Shown here: positions 18,243 through 27,283 of the stretch, in pieces | Layout of the letters: every line of letters begins with the position of its first letter | How positions within the stretch are numbered: position 1 is the first letter of the stretch | Origin: Aliiroseovarius sp. F47248L | Lineage (GTDB): Bacteria; Pseudomonadota; Alphaproteobacteria; Rhodobacterales; Rhodobacteraceae | Assembly (NCBI RefSeq): GCF_023016085.1 | Contig: NZ_JALKBF010000001.1 | Span: 496,001 to 560,000, forward strand | Direction: 5' to 3' | Length of the DNA: 64,000 nt | Position numbers and translations under genes: made by a program | The notes under the pieces: model-generated | The model's input: the letters and a program-made list of their open reading frames with translations, nothing else | Database searches by the model: none | Told to the model about the DNA's origin: nothing

Positions 18243-19589
18243 CTAGAGTCGACCGAGATAGGCGCGGTATTCGATCTGGCTAATCTCGTTCGTCAACTGA
18301 TCGATTTCATCCAATCGGACGGCGGAATAGATATCGCGGAAACGCGCGCCAAAAATGTCCGCTGCGATGTCGGATTGCGAGAAGCGATCGACAGCGCGGA
18401 TCCAATCTGCAGTCAGACGCGGGGCGGTTTCTGCATTCGGATCGTCCAACGGCAAGGGCAGGTCCGGTGTCGTCTCCAACCCGTGCATAATGCCACCCAG
18501 AATAGCGGTGATGACCAGATAGGGGTTCACATCTGCGCCAGCGATCCGATGTTCCAGCCTAGCACCGGGCCCCGAGATCTCGGGCAGTCGGACGCCAGCG
18601 GCGCGATTGTCGTATCCCCAATCTGGGGCCGATGGGGCAAAACTCATCGGGCGATAACGGCGATAGGAGTTGAGATGCGGAGCGAAGATGGCTTGCAAAT
18701 CACGCATTGTATCTAGCGTGCCACCCACGGCTGCGCGCAGCGTTTCAGAAGCCTGCCCACTGCCATCGTCAAAAATGTTTTTACCATTCTTATCAACAAT
18801 GGACGCGTGCAAATGCATCCCGTTGCCAGGGAAATTTGCATAGGGCTTGGCCATGAATGTAGCCTCTAACCCGTGATTTCGCGCAACACCCCGCACCAAC
18901 CGCTTGAACAGAAGAGCCGTATCCGCGGCCTTCATCACATCGTCTGTGTGGTGGAAATTAACCTCGAACTGGCCGGGGCCGTATTCGGCAATCAGCGTGT
19001 CGGTCGCAATACCCTGAATGGCAGAGATTTCCAGAATGTCATCCAGAACATCCTGCGTGCGTTCCAACACCTCAAGATCATAGTTCTGTGCGTCCGGGCT
19101 GCGGTCAGGCGGGGTTGGCGCCTCGTCTTCATTTTGGCGCGGTTGGATCAGATAAAACTCCAACTCGCTGGCAAGAACGGGATGCCAACCTTTGTCATGG
19201 AACCGGTCGACCATGTTTGAGAGCAACTTTCGCGACGATAACTCGCTGATCTTGTTGGTGTCGGGGTCCAGCATTTCAACTTGGACCTGTGCCATGTTGC
19301 CCTTGGCCCATGGTACGGGTTTAAGCGATCCCGGGATCGGAACAATGCGTCCATCCGGGTCACCCACGACAATGCCTAACCCTGTTTCGGACACCTCGGC
19401 CCCGAGGATATTCGGTACATAGGTGGAATGGGGCAGTCGCACTGCTCCGTCCGTTAGTTTCTGTTCGTCGTCTCCGGGCAACCATTTGCCCCGAAGAACC
19501 GCGTTGATGTCACAGAGCATCAGCTCAAGTCTGTCTGGCCGACCATGGGTGTCGCAATACCTGGCGTATTCTTCAAGGAAACTGCTCAT
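18243..19589 (-). CDS. Glutamine synthetase family protein, gamma-glutamylpolyamine synthetase (PuuA-like)
   Basis: The 448-residue protein has the GlnA catalytic fold: ASELEFYLIQPRQ (metal Glu), EYGPGQFEVNFHHTD, MAKPYANFPGNGMHLHASIV (ATP and metal His), and RLEHRIAGADVNPYLVI. It starts by ligating glutamate to putrescine or another amine rather than ammonia, as in PuuA, judging by its place between polyamine ABC-transporter permease potI (four-base overlap) and a PuuB-like oxidase. The N-terminal segment (LELMLCDINAVLRGKWLPGD) is the PuuA-type version of the GlnA beta-grasp domain. Housekeeping GlnA is ~470 residues with an adenylylation Tyr loop that I do not see here. Confidence 0.86.
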   Translation of the reverse strand: MSSFLEEYARYCDTHGRPDRLELMLCDINAVLRGKWLPGDDEQKLTDGAVRLPHSTYVPNILGAEVSETGLGIVVGDPDGRIVPIPGSLKPVPWAKGNMAQVQVEMLDPDTNKISELSSRKLLSNMVDRFHDKGWHPVLASELEFYLIQPRQNEDEAPTPPDRSPDAQNYDLEVLERTQDVLDDILEISAIQGIATDTLIAEYGPGQFEVNFHHTDDVMKAADTALLFKRLVRGVARNHGLEATFMAKPYANFPGNGMHLHASIVDKNGKNIFDDGSGQASETLRAAVGGTLDTMRDLQAIFAPHLNSYRRYRPMSFAPSAPDWGYDNRAAGVRLPEISGPGARLEHRIAGADVNPYLVITAILGGIMHGLETTPDLPLPLDDPNAETAPRLTADWIRAVDRFSQSDIAADIFGARFRDIYSAVRLDEIDQLTNEISQIEYRAYLGRL

Positions 19590-20398
19590 TGGATGGCCTC
19601 TTGTTCGTCTTTCTGACGTTTGGCAATAGATCGTTTCGACGTGAGGGATGCACCAATCACGCCAATCGTCACCAAACCGATCATGATTGTAGACAGGGCG
19701 TTGATTTCCGGGCTGACCCCCAAGCGCACCGCCGAGAAGATCTTGATCGGTAGAGTGGTCGAACTTGGTCCGGAGGTGAACGACGCAATCACAAGGTCAT
19801 CCAGTGACAGGGTAAACGCCAGCAGCCATCCCGAAACAACGGCCGGCATGATGATGGGCAGGGTGACAAGGCGAAACGCCTCGAACGCGGTGCAGCCCAG
19901 ATCAAGCGCGGCTTCCTCCAGCGATTGATCGAAAGTGACAAGGCGCGATGAGACCACGACTGACACAAAACACATCGAGAAAGTGGTGTGCGCCAGCACG
20001 ATGGTCAAAACCCCGCGGTCCAACCCGATCGAGATGAAGAGCAGAAGCAGCGACAGGCCGGTGATGACTTCGGGCATCACAAGCGGTGCATAGATCATAC
20101 CGGAGAACACGGTACGACCGGGGAAGCGGCCCGCACGCACCATCACATACGCTGCCATCGTCCCCAGCACCGTGGCAATGGACGATGACATCACTGCGAC
20201 TTTCAAGGTGACCCATGCGGCATCCAGAAACGCCTCGTTTCGGAACAGCTCACCATACCATTTGGTCGAAAACCCGGACCAGACGGTTACAAGTTTGCCC
20301 GCGTTGAACGAATAGGTGATCAGGATCATCATCGGGATGTAAAGAAACGCAAATCCAAGCGTCAGAGACACCGCATTGAACCATGACAGACGCCTCAT
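19586..20398 (-). CDS. potI: Spermidine/putrescine ABC transporter permease (PotI/PotC-like)
   Basis: This 270-residue inner-membrane permease has six predicted helices. The cytoplasmic EAA loop reads SLEEAALDLGCTAFEAFRLVTLPIIMPAV, which docks onto the ATPase. The N-terminus FNAVSLTLGFAFLYIPMMILITYSFN and the periplasmic WYGELFRNEAFLDAAWVTLKVA are characteristic of PotC/PotI. It overlaps potH (ATGA at 20395-20398) and the downstream GlnA-like gene, so uptake and first catabolic step are co-translated. Confidence 0.9.
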   Translation of the reverse strand: MRRLSWFNAVSLTLGFAFLYIPMMILITYSFNAGKLVTVWSGFSTKWYGELFRNEAFLDAAWVTLKVAVMSSSIATVLGTMAAYVMVRAGRFPGRTVFSGMIYAPLVMPEVITGLSLLLLFISIGLDRGVLTIVLAHTTFSMCFVSVVVSSRLVTFDQSLEEAALDLGCTAFEAFRLVTLPIIMPAVVSGWLLAFTLSLDDLVIASFTSGPSSTTLPIKIFSAVRLGVSPEINALSTIMIGLVTIGVIGASLTSKRSIAKRQKDEQEAIQ

Positions 20399-21285
20399 TT
20401 CTCGGCCTCCCGTTGCTTTTCTTCGTTACGCTGAAACAGGACGATGGGGATGATCAGCAACAAAAGCAGGATGACAGCCACGGCCGAAGCCACGGGCCAG
20501 TCGCGGTTCGAGAAGAACTCTTCCCAAAGCACTTTGCCGATCATCAGTGTTTTCGACCCGCCCAGCAGGGCCGGGATCACGAATTCACCCATTGCGGGGA
20601 TAAACACAAGGAACGAACCTGCTATGATGCCTTGCTTGGACAGAGGAAACGTCACCAGCCAGAAGGCGGTGAAGCGAGAGCACCCCAAATCCTCTGCCGC
20701 TTCCAACAGACTTTCATCCATCCGCTCGAGCGCTGAATAGATAGGCAGCACCATAAAGGGCAGATAGGTGTAGACGATGCCGATATAGACAGCGAGGTTG
20801 GTGTTCAGGATGATCAGCGGCTCGTTGATAATCCCCAGATACATCAAAAGTTGGTTCAGCAGACCCTCGTTCGACAGGATCGCTTTCCACGAATAAACGC
20901 GGATCAGAAAGCTTGTCCAGAACGGCAGAATAATCAACATCATCAGGGTGGGGCGCCATTCGTCAGGCGCTCGGCTCATCCCATAGGCAATGGGGTAGCC
21001 AACCATCAGGGTCAGAATGGTCGAGATGATGGCGATCTTCAGGCTGGAAAGATAGGCCTTCCAGTAAAGATCATCGCTGGCGAGCCACCAGAAGTTTTCC
21101 ATATCCAACCCGGCCCACCACTCTTTCAGGCCCGCCCAACCTTCGGACAGGTCAAGCGTGGGAGTGTAGGGGGGGATCGATAGTGCGGTATCCGACAAGC
21201 TGATCTTCAAAACAATCAGGAACGGAACCAAAAACAGGGCAAGAAGCCACAGGTATGGGACAGAGATCAGAGCGAAGCGTTTCAT
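20395..21285 (-). CDS. potH: Spermidine/putrescine ABC transporter permease (PotH/PotB-like)
   Basis: This 296-residue permease opens with a membrane helix (SVPYLWLLALFLVPFLIVLKISL) and a periplasmic loop of PotB/PotH type (WAGLDMENFWWLASDDLYWKAY). The EAA motif is LLEAAEDLGCSRFTAFWLVTFPLS. It forms the heterodimeric channel with PotI. ATGA overlaps on both sides join it to potG (21282-21285) and potI. Confidence 0.9.
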   Translation of the reverse strand: MKRFALISVPYLWLLALFLVPFLIVLKISLSDTALSIPPYTPTLDLSEGWAGLKEWWAGLDMENFWWLASDDLYWKAYLSSLKIAIISTILTLMVGYPIAYGMSRAPDEWRPTLMMLIILPFWTSFLIRVYSWKAILSNEGLLNQLLMYLGIINEPLIILNTNLAVYIGIVYTYLPFMVLPIYSALERMDESLLEAAEDLGCSRFTAFWLVTFPLSKQGIIAGSFLVFIPAMGEFVIPALLGGSKTLMIGKVLWEEFFSNRDWPVASAVAVILLLLLIIPIVLFQRNEEKQREAEK

Positions 21286-22427
21286 TTGTCCAGCACCACG
21301 CCTGCTGTATCAGTAAAACTTAGCCAGACCTTGTCTTCCCATGTGATTTGACGGCGGTGTATACGGCGCGTGTTAGCGATCTGCGCCTTGATATTTTCGC
21401 CTGTCGAGGTTTCGATCACATAGGTGGACATGTTGCCCAGATAAGCTATGTCCAAAACCTTGCCCTTGATCACGTTGGTCTGATCCTTTGGGCGCGAGGT
21501 ATAGATATTTAGCTTTTCCGGGCGCACCGCTAGTGTCGCTGCACTTCCAACGGGAAGGTCCAGATGCGAAATGCCGGTCAGCTCGGGTTGTCCTTCCGCC
21601 CAACTGATCGAGGCATGACCGTCGCCGGTCTTGGTGACATTTCCCTTGACCAGGTTTACGTCGCCAATGAAATCCGCGACATAAATCGACTTTGGTTCTT
21701 CATAAATCTTGGACGGCGTGTCGACTTGAATGATCTTGCCGTGGTCCATGACGGCAATGCGGCTGGCAACGGTCATCGCCTCTTCCTGATCATGGGTCAC
21801 GATCACGAAGGTTGTGCCGGTCTTTTCCTGAATATCCATCAGTTCGAACTGTGTATCTTGCCGCAGCTTCTTGTCCAATGCGCCAAGAGGTTCGTCCAGC
21901 AACAAGAGCTTGGGGGCTTTGGCGAGCGACCGTGCCAAGGCAACACGTTGGCGTTGACCGCCGGAAATCTGGTGCGGTTTGCGATTGGCAAACCTGTTCA
22001 ACTGCACAAGGGTCAGCATTTCTTCGACCCGTGCAGCGATTTGGTCTTTCGGTTTCTTGTCGCGTTTCAGACCGAACGCAATATTTTCGGCCACCGACAG
22101 GTGGGGAAACAGCGCATAGCTTTGGAACATCATGTTCACGGCGCGCTTGTTAGGGGGAATGGCGGCGATATTCTGGCCGTCAATCAGGATGGCACCTTCG
22201 GTCGGCGTTTCGAACCCGGCCAGCATCCGCATCATTGTGGTTTTGCCGCAACCAGACGGTCCTAACAGCGCAAAGAATTCCTGTGCGTAGATGTCGATTG
22301 AAAGGTCGTCGATCGCAGTAAAGTCACCCCAGCGTTTGGTGACATTCTGAAACTGGATCAAGGGCTTGGCCTGGGCGTCTTCCCATGGTGCGAAAACAGA
22401 AACCGGTGCAGTTGCGGCGTCAGACAT
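21282..22427 (-). CDS. potG: Polyamine ABC transporter ATP-binding protein (PotG/PotA-like)
   Basis: The ~381-residue ATPase starts at the ATG at 22425-22427, preceded by CGAGG. Walker A is LLGPSGCGKTTMMRMLAG, the signature ISGGQRQRVALARSLA, Walker B LLLLDEPLGALD and the His switch VTHDQEEAMT. A C-terminal TOBE-like domain (SAATLAVRPEKLNIY, GKVLDIAYLGNMSTY) follows. FQNVTKRWGDFTAIDDLSIDIYAQE is the usual PotG opening. It energises uptake with PotH/PotI and the binding protein PotF. A strong hairpin (22454-22486) separates it from potF. Confidence 0.92.
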   Translation of the reverse strand: MSDAATAPVSVFAPWEDAQAKPLIQFQNVTKRWGDFTAIDDLSIDIYAQEFFALLGPSGCGKTTMMRMLAGFETPTEGAILIDGQNIAAIPPNKRAVNMMFQSYALFPHLSVAENIAFGLKRDKKPKDQIAARVEEMLTLVQLNRFANRKPHQISGGQRQRVALARSLAKAPKLLLLDEPLGALDKKLRQDTQFELMDIQEKTGTTFVIVTHDQEEAMTVASRIAVMDHGKIIQVDTPSKIYEEPKSIYVADFIGDVNLVKGNVTKTGDGHASISWAEGQPELTGISHLDLPVGSAATLAVRPEKLNIYTSRPKDQTNVIKGKVLDIAYLGNMSTYVIETSTGENIKAQIANTRRIHRRQITWEDKVWLSFTDTAGVVLDK

Positions 22428-22453
22428 AATAACCTCGGGTGGGTAAAAGGTAA

Positions 22454-22486
22454 CGCCCCCCACATGAGAAGATCATGCAGGGGGCG
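22454..22486 (-). terminator. Intercistronic hairpin between potF and potG (attenuator/RNA-stabilising stem)
   Basis: The arms are CGCCCCC plus CATGA against TCATG plus GGGGGCG, with five loop bases, a stable stem read on the minus strand. Only a weak T-rich stretch follows. Such stems after the binding-protein gene usually let potF be expressed above the membrane subunits. Confidence 0.6.
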
Positions 22487-22500
22487 CGAAAGCTCTTGTT

Positions 22501-23586
22501 TTAGGTGCCCGATTTGATCTTGGTCCAAAGACGCGTGGCAACGCGCTGCACCTTGGTCGGATAGGCTTTCTTCACATAGGTGTTCGCCATGGCTTCCTCA
22601 GTCGGATAGATGGCCGGGTCACCGATGACATCTTCCGCCAGAAATTCTTGCGAAGCCTTGTTGCCATTGGCGTAGTAGACATAGTTTGAAGCCGCTGCCA
22701 TGTTCTGCGCATCCAGAATGAAATTCAGGAACTTGTGTGCGCCGTCCGGGTTTGGAGCGTCGGCGGGAATGGCCATCTGGTCAAACCACATCAGCGCACC
22801 TTCTTTCGGTGCGTTGTAGGCAATTTCAACTCCATTGTCGGCTTCTGCCGCGCGGTCGCGGGCTTGCAGGACGTCGCCTGACCATCCGAAGGCGACGCAG
22901 ATATCGCCATTCGCCAGTGCGTTGATATATTCCGAGCTGTGGAACTTCTGAATGAATGGTGCGACCGGGCCCAGCACCTCTTCGGCGCGGGCGATCACGT
23001 CGGGGTCCTGACTGTTCGGGTCTTCGCCCAAATAGGTCAGGGCTGCCGGGATCACCTCGTCAGGTGCATCCAGAATGTGCACTCCACAGGCCGCCAGTTT
23101 TTCCATGTTGGCTGGGTCAAAGATCAACGAAAGGCTGTCGATCGGTGCATCGTCACCAAGAACTTCTTTTACCTTGCCGACATTTACACCCAGACCAGTG
23201 GTGCCCCACATGTAGTTGATCGAATAGGCGTTGTCGGGGTCGAACTGTGCTGTACGCTCGGCGATGACATCCCAGAGGTTGCCAGCATTCGGCAGTTTCG
23301 AGCTATCCAAAGTTTGAAACACACCGGCAGAGATTTGTCGTTCCATGAAAGACGCGGTGGGGACGACAACATCGTAACCCGACCCGCCAGCCAGCATCTT
23401 GGTTTCAAGAACCTCGTTGGAATCAAACACGTCATAAATGAGTTCAATTCCGGTCTCTTCTTCAAATTTCGCAAGCAGGTCCTCGTCGATGTAATCCGAC
23501 CAGTTATAAACGCGCACTTCCTCAGCGGTGGCGGCGGTTGCCCCCAGTGCCAGTGCGACACCCAACATTACCCAAGTTTTTTTCAT
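22501..23586 (-). CDS. potF: Periplasmic putrescine/spermidine-binding protein (PotF-like)
   Basis: This 361-residue solute-binding protein starts at the ATG at 23584-23586, with GGGAGAAG just upstream. The signal peptide MKKTWVMLGVALALGATAATA is followed by EEVRVYNWSDYIDED, the PotF/PotD hallmark whose Trp and Asp contact polyamine. Further typical segments are YDVVVPTASFMERQI, NYMWGTTGLGVN and CVAFGWSGDVLQARDRA. It delivers polyamines to PotGHI. The gene is divergent from the GntR-type regulator at 23751, with a palindrome between them. Confidence 0.93.
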   Translation of the reverse strand: MKKTWVMLGVALALGATAATAEEVRVYNWSDYIDEDLLAKFEEETGIELIYDVFDSNEVLETKMLAGGSGYDVVVPTASFMERQISAGVFQTLDSSKLPNAGNLWDVIAERTAQFDPDNAYSINYMWGTTGLGVNVGKVKEVLGDDAPIDSLSLIFDPANMEKLAACGVHILDAPDEVIPAALTYLGEDPNSQDPDVIARAEEVLGPVAPFIQKFHSSEYINALANGDICVAFGWSGDVLQARDRAAEADNGVEIAYNAPKEGALMWFDQMAIPADAPNPDGAHKFLNFILDAQNMAAASNYVYYANGNKASQEFLAEDVIGDPAIYPTEEAMANTYVKKAYPTKVQRVATRLWTKIKSGT

Positions 23587-23654
23587 TTGCAGCTTCTCCC
23601 TGTTTGAGGCCGAAGCCCCGATTTGCAACATTTGATCAAAAAAATGCCATTTGC

Positions 23655-23672
23655 GCAATATGGTAATATTGC
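23655..23672. promoter_or_regulatory. Palindrome GCAATAT-GGTA-ATATTGC in the potF/gntR divergent promoter region
   Basis: This perfect 7-4-7 inverted repeat lies between the divergent polyamine transporter operon and the regulator gene. It is a candidate operator for the GntR/FCD protein encoded next to it. Confidence 0.5.
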
Positions 23673-23750
23673 TGATAGCATAGTAGATTGCTTTCAAAGA
23701 TTATCTTTGCAGCCGGAATTGGCAAAACAATTGTGATAAAGGGGGCGCAC

Positions 23751-24410
23751 GTGTCCGAAAAACCCGCGAAACTACCGGATCACCAACGTGTTTACCGCAA
23801 ATTGCGAGAAATGATTCTGTTTGGCGAGCTCGCTCCGGGTCAACCTGTCACCATTCAGGGGTTGGTTCAGGTGCTGGATGTCGGCATGACCCCGGTGCGC
23901 GAAGCGATCCGGAGACTAACTTCGGAAGGGGCGTTGATCTTTAAGGGCAACCGCCGAGTGTCAGTGCCGCAACCCGATATGGCGCAGTGGGATGAGATTG
24001 CATTCGCACGTCTGAGCATCGAACCAGAGTTGGCTCGTTTGGCTGCGAAAAATATCGGGCAGGCTGAGCTTGAGCGCTTGGTTAAGTATGATGATATGCT
24101 GAATGCGGCGATCGACCGTGGTGACGTGCGCGGGTATCTGGAACACAATTATCGCTTCCATGCCTATTTGTATGATCTGGCGGATTCCGAAGTTCTGTCA
24201 TCCATCGCGAACATGTTGTGGCTGCGCGCTGGTCCGTCACTTCGCGTTGTTTTGGGGCGCTATGGCACTGCCAACCTGCCCGACAAACATGCCGAAGCGT
24301 TGGAGGCGCTGCGATCCGGCGACGCAGATCGGGTCGCCGGTGCCGTTCGTGGTGATATTGAACAGGGAATCGCTCAGGTTCGGGAAACTCTGATGACCGA
24401 GAAGATTTGA
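23751..24410 (+). CDS. GntR-family (FCD subfamily) transcriptional regulator
   Basis: This ~219-residue regulator has an N-terminal winged HTH (DHQRVYRKLREMILFGELAPGQ, then VTIQGLVQVLDVGMTPVREAIRRL with the FadR-type recognition helix) and a C-terminal FCD ligand domain (RLSIEPELARLAAK; EHNYRFHAYLYDLADS; KHAEALEALRSGDADRVAGAV). I start at GTG 23751 because GGGGG lies 6 nt upstream; an in-frame longer start exists but has no ribosome site. FCD regulators bind carboxylates or amines through a metal. Its place suggests control of the divergent pot operon and of the downstream aminotransferase. Confidence 0.85.
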   Translation: MSEKPAKLPDHQRVYRKLREMILFGELAPGQPVTIQGLVQVLDVGMTPVREAIRRLTSEGALIFKGNRRVSVPQPDMAQWDEIAFARLSIEPELARLAAKNIGQAELERLVKYDDMLNAAIDRGDVRGYLEHNYRFHAYLYDLADSEVLSSIANMLWLRAGPSLRVVLGRYGTANLPDKHAEALEALRSGDADRVAGAVRGDIEQGIAQVRETLMTEKI

Positions 24411-24539
24411 TCAGATTGCGGTCCCGCCGTTGACAGCGGAAATTTTGATCATATTCTGACCGCAGCTTTTTGCAAGGCCGTGGCACAAACTGATTCCATG
24501 CCCGAACTTTGCGCTGGACTGTTTCTAGGAGTTCCCGAA

Positions 24540-25934
24540 ATGAACAAGATCACAAACCACCTTCCCACCGCTGAGCTACAAGCGATCGACGCCGCCCATC
24601 ACATGCATCCTTTCACCACAGATGATGAGTTGAAAAAGAAAGGCGTCCGCGTCATCACGTCTGCCGAAGGGGTCTGGCTGACCGACAGCGAAGGCGAACG
24701 GATCCTTGATGCGATGGCGGGCCTGTGGTGCATGAACATCGGATATGGGCGCAGCGAAATGGCGGATGTGGCCGCGCGCCAAATTCGCGAGCTTCCATTC
24801 TACAACACCTTCTTCCAGACAACCCATGTACCCGCCATTGCCTTGGCCCAGAAACTGGCCGAACTGGCACCGGGCGATCTGAACCACGTGTTCTTCGCCA
24901 ATGGTGGATCGGATGCAAATGACACCAACATCCGTATGGTGCGCACGTATTGGGCCGAAAAAGGCCAGCCCGAGCGCCAAGTGATCATTTCGCGCTGGAA
25001 CGCCTATCACGGATCAACCATTGGCGGCACCTCGCTGGGTGGTATGAAGGGGATGCACGAGCAAGGCAGCCTGCCGATTCCGGGCATCGAGTTCATTGAT
25101 CAACCTCACTGGTATGCCGAAGGTGGCGATACTGATCCCGAGGCGTTTGGCTTGGAACGCGCCCAACAATTGGAAGCCAAGATCAAAGAAGTCGGCCCTG
25201 ACAAAGTCGCTGCCTTCATCGGCGAGCCAATTCAGGGCGCAGGCGGTGTGATCGTCGCACCTGAAGGTTATTGGGCCGAGATTCAGCGCATCTGTAAGAA
25301 ATACGATATTCTGTTGATTGCGGACGAAGTCATCACAGGCTTTGGTCGTACCGGCAACTGGTTTGGCTGCCAAACGCTGAACATCCAGCCGGACATCATG
25401 ACCGTCGCAAAGGGGCTGAGCTCTGGTTATGTCCCGATCGGTGCATCAATCGTATCCGATAAAGTTGCCAAGGTTCTGGCTGCGACAGAGTTCAATCACG
25501 GTTATACCTATTCGGGTCACCCGGTCGCCTGTGCTTTGGCCTTGGAAAACCTGCGCATTCTGGAAGAAGAGGGCATCATTGACCGCGTTCGCAATGAAAC
25601 CGCGCCTTACCTGGCCGAGAAGTGGCATGCTCTGGCTGATCACCCGATGGTCGGAGAAACCAAGATCGTCGGCATGATGGGATCGCTTGCGCTGACACCG
25701 GATAAGGCTAAGCGCGCACCATTTGCAGCGGATGCCGGGACCGTTGGCTACATCACGCGAGAACGCTGTTTTGCGAACAATCTGGTCATGCGTCACACGG
25801 GCGACCGGATGATCATTTCGCCCCCGCTGGTGATCAACAAAGCCGAGATTGAAATCTTTATCGAACGCGCCCGCAAATCGTTGGACGAGGCGTATGAGAT
25901 CGTAAAAGAAAAAGGTCTGCTGGTTGCAGGCTGA
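24540..25934 (+). CDS. Class III PLP aminotransferase, putrescine/polyamine-pyruvate transaminase-like (SpuC type)
   Basis: This 464-residue fold-type I aminotransferase starts at the ATG at 24540, with AGGAG 8 nt upstream. Motifs are LDAMAGLWCMNIGYGR, FFANGGSDANDTNIRM (phosphate loop), RWNAYHGSTIGGTSLGG, LLIADEVITGFGRTGNWFG (PLP pyridine Asp), TVAKGLSSGYVPIGA with the Schiff-base Lys, and FNHGYTYSGHPVACALALEN. This is the omega-amino acid:pyruvate or putrescine transaminase group. It shares the locus with polyamine uptake and gamma-glutamyl enzymes, supporting putrescine or related diamine as amino donor. It is followed by a strong terminator, then a PuuB-like oxidase. Confidence 0.88.
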   Translation: MNKITNHLPTAELQAIDAAHHMHPFTTDDELKKKGVRVITSAEGVWLTDSEGERILDAMAGLWCMNIGYGRSEMADVAARQIRELPFYNTFFQTTHVPAIALAQKLAELAPGDLNHVFFANGGSDANDTNIRMVRTYWAEKGQPERQVIISRWNAYHGSTIGGTSLGGMKGMHEQGSLPIPGIEFIDQPHWYAEGGDTDPEAFGLERAQQLEAKIKEVGPDKVAAFIGEPIQGAGGVIVAPEGYWAEIQRICKKYDILLIADEVITGFGRTGNWFGCQTLNIQPDIMTVAKGLSSGYVPIGASIVSDKVAKVLAATEFNHGYTYSGHPVACALALENLRILEEEGIIDRVRNETAPYLAEKWHALADHPMVGETKIVGMMGSLALTPDKAKRAPFAADAGTVGYITRERCFANNLVMRHTGDRMIISPPLVINKAEIEIFIERARKSLDEAYEIVKEKGLLVAG

Positions 25935-25941
25935 TCACAAA

Positions 25942-25969
25942 CGGGCCGGGGCATTCCCGGCCCGATTTT
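25942..25969 (+). terminator. Terminator-like hairpin after the aminotransferase gene
   Basis: CGGGCCGGG and CCCGGCCCG arms around GCATT are followed by ATTTT. It lies in the 47-bp gap before the 25982 oxidase, so it may give partial read-through. Confidence 0.75.
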
Positions 25970-25981
25970 CATGAGGTTTCA

Positions 25982-27283
25982 ATGGATCTTTTGACCGCCA
26001 ACGACAAGCACGGTGAATACCCGCAGTCTTGGTATGCTGCCACAGCCGTTGCGCCCGGACCCTATCCGGCGGCGGCGGGTGATTTGGCCTGCGATGTTTG
26101 CATCATCGGGGGTGGGTTCACGGGGCTGTCGGCGGCCCTTCATCTGGCCGAGCGTGGTTATGATGTGGTGCTGCTTGAAGCACAGCGTGTGGGCTTCGGG
26201 GCTTCAGGTCGCAATGGCGGGCAGGTTGGCACCGGACAACGGCTGGAACAGGACGCGCTGGAGAAGATGGTTGGGCGCGATGACGCCCGCAAGCTCTGGG
26301 ATATATCCTTAGAAAGTGTCCAACTGGTGCGCGATATCGTCGCCAAACACGCGCCCGATGCCGGGTTCACCGACGGTATTCTGCACGCCATGCATCGGCC
26401 CCGTTATGTGCCCGATGATCACGCCTATGTTCGTAAGCTGAACGAGGAATATGGCTATGACCTGATCCGCTCAGTTGACAGGGATGAGATGCGCACATTG
26501 TGCGGATCGCCCGCCTATAGCGGCGGTTCACTGGACATGGGGGGCGGACACACCCATCCGCTTCGTTTGGCTTTCGGGATGGCGCGTGCCGCAGATGCTG
26601 CTGGGGTCCGGATATTCGAAACCAGTCGCGTGACGGGTGTGACGGATGGCCCGAAGGTGGTCGTTGATACAGACGAGTCGTGGATCACAGCCAGCCATGT
26701 CCTGTGGGCCTGCAACGGGTATCTTGGCCATGCAGAAGGTAACGTCGCCGCGCGTGTCATGCCTATCAACAACTACATCCTCGCGACCGAACCGCTAGAT
26801 GACAGCTTTGCCAAGACGCTGATCCGCGACAGGCACGCCGTCGCCGACAGCAAGTTCGTGATCAACTATTTCCGCCTGTCGGAAGACAACCGGATGCTGT
26901 TTGGCGGGGCGGAAAGCTATGGCTACCGCTTCCCAAAAGACATTGTGAAACTGGTGTCAAAACCGATGTTGGAAATCTACCCGCAACTCAAGGACACCCA
27001 GATTGACTATGCGTGGGGCGGCACGTTGGGGATTACCTTGAACAGAATGCCCCATTTTGCTCGGCTTCAGGGCAACGTATTATCTGCGTCGGGCTATTCT
27101 GGTCATGGGGTGGCGATGGCAATCTTGGGTGGCAAGATGGCGGCCGAGGCCATTGCCGGTCAAGCCGAGAGGTTCGATCTGATGGCATCCGTGCCGACGC
27201 CGCGCTTCCCCGGGGGGGTCGCAATGCGCTGGCCGCTTCTGGTTGCGGCAATGTTCTGGTTTTCCCTGCGCGACAAGTTCTAA
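25982..27283 (+). CDS. FAD-dependent amine oxidoreductase (PuuB-like, second copy)
   Basis: This 433-residue DAO-family flavoenzyme is related to the 16913 product: DVCIIGGGFTGLSAALHLAERG at about residue 38, FGASGRNGGQVGTGQ, NNYILATEPLDDS, RMLFGGAESYGY, and the C-terminal FAD contact SASGYSGHGVAMAILGGKMAAEAI. GAGG lies 6 nt before the ATG. Compared with the first copy, this one keeps the GQVGTGQRLEQD segment typical of gamma-glutamylputrescine oxidoreductase. Having two such oxidases in one locus suggests different gamma-glutamylated amines. It converges with modC, overlapping by 4 bp at the 3' ends. Confidence 0.86.
   Translation: MDLLTANDKHGEYPQSWYAATAVAPGPYPAAAGDLACDVCIIGGGFTGLSAALHLAERGYDVVLLEAQRVGFGASGRNGGQVGTGQRLEQDALEKMVGRDDARKLWDISLESVQLVRDIVAKHAPDAGFTDGILHAMHRPRYVPDDHAYVRKLNEEYGYDLIRSVDRDEMRTLCGSPAYSGGSLDMGGGHTHPLRLAFGMARAADAAGVRIFETSRVTGVTDGPKVVVDTDESWITASHVLWACNGYLGHAEGNVAARVMPINNYILATEPLDDSFAKTLIRDRHAVADSKFVINYFRLSEDNRMLFGGAESYGYRFPKDIVKLVSKPMLEIYPQLKDTQIDYAWGGTLGITLNRMPHFARLQGNVLSASGYSGHGVAMAILGGKMAAEAIAGQAERFDLMASVPTPRFPGGVAMRWPLLVAAMFWFSLRDKF

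Noticed and set aside
24408..24475. Terminator for the GntR gene (TGCGGTC..GACCGCA followed by GCTTTTT)
   Set aside because: The arms are 28 bp or more apart with a competing inner stem. Too uncertain to list as a feature.
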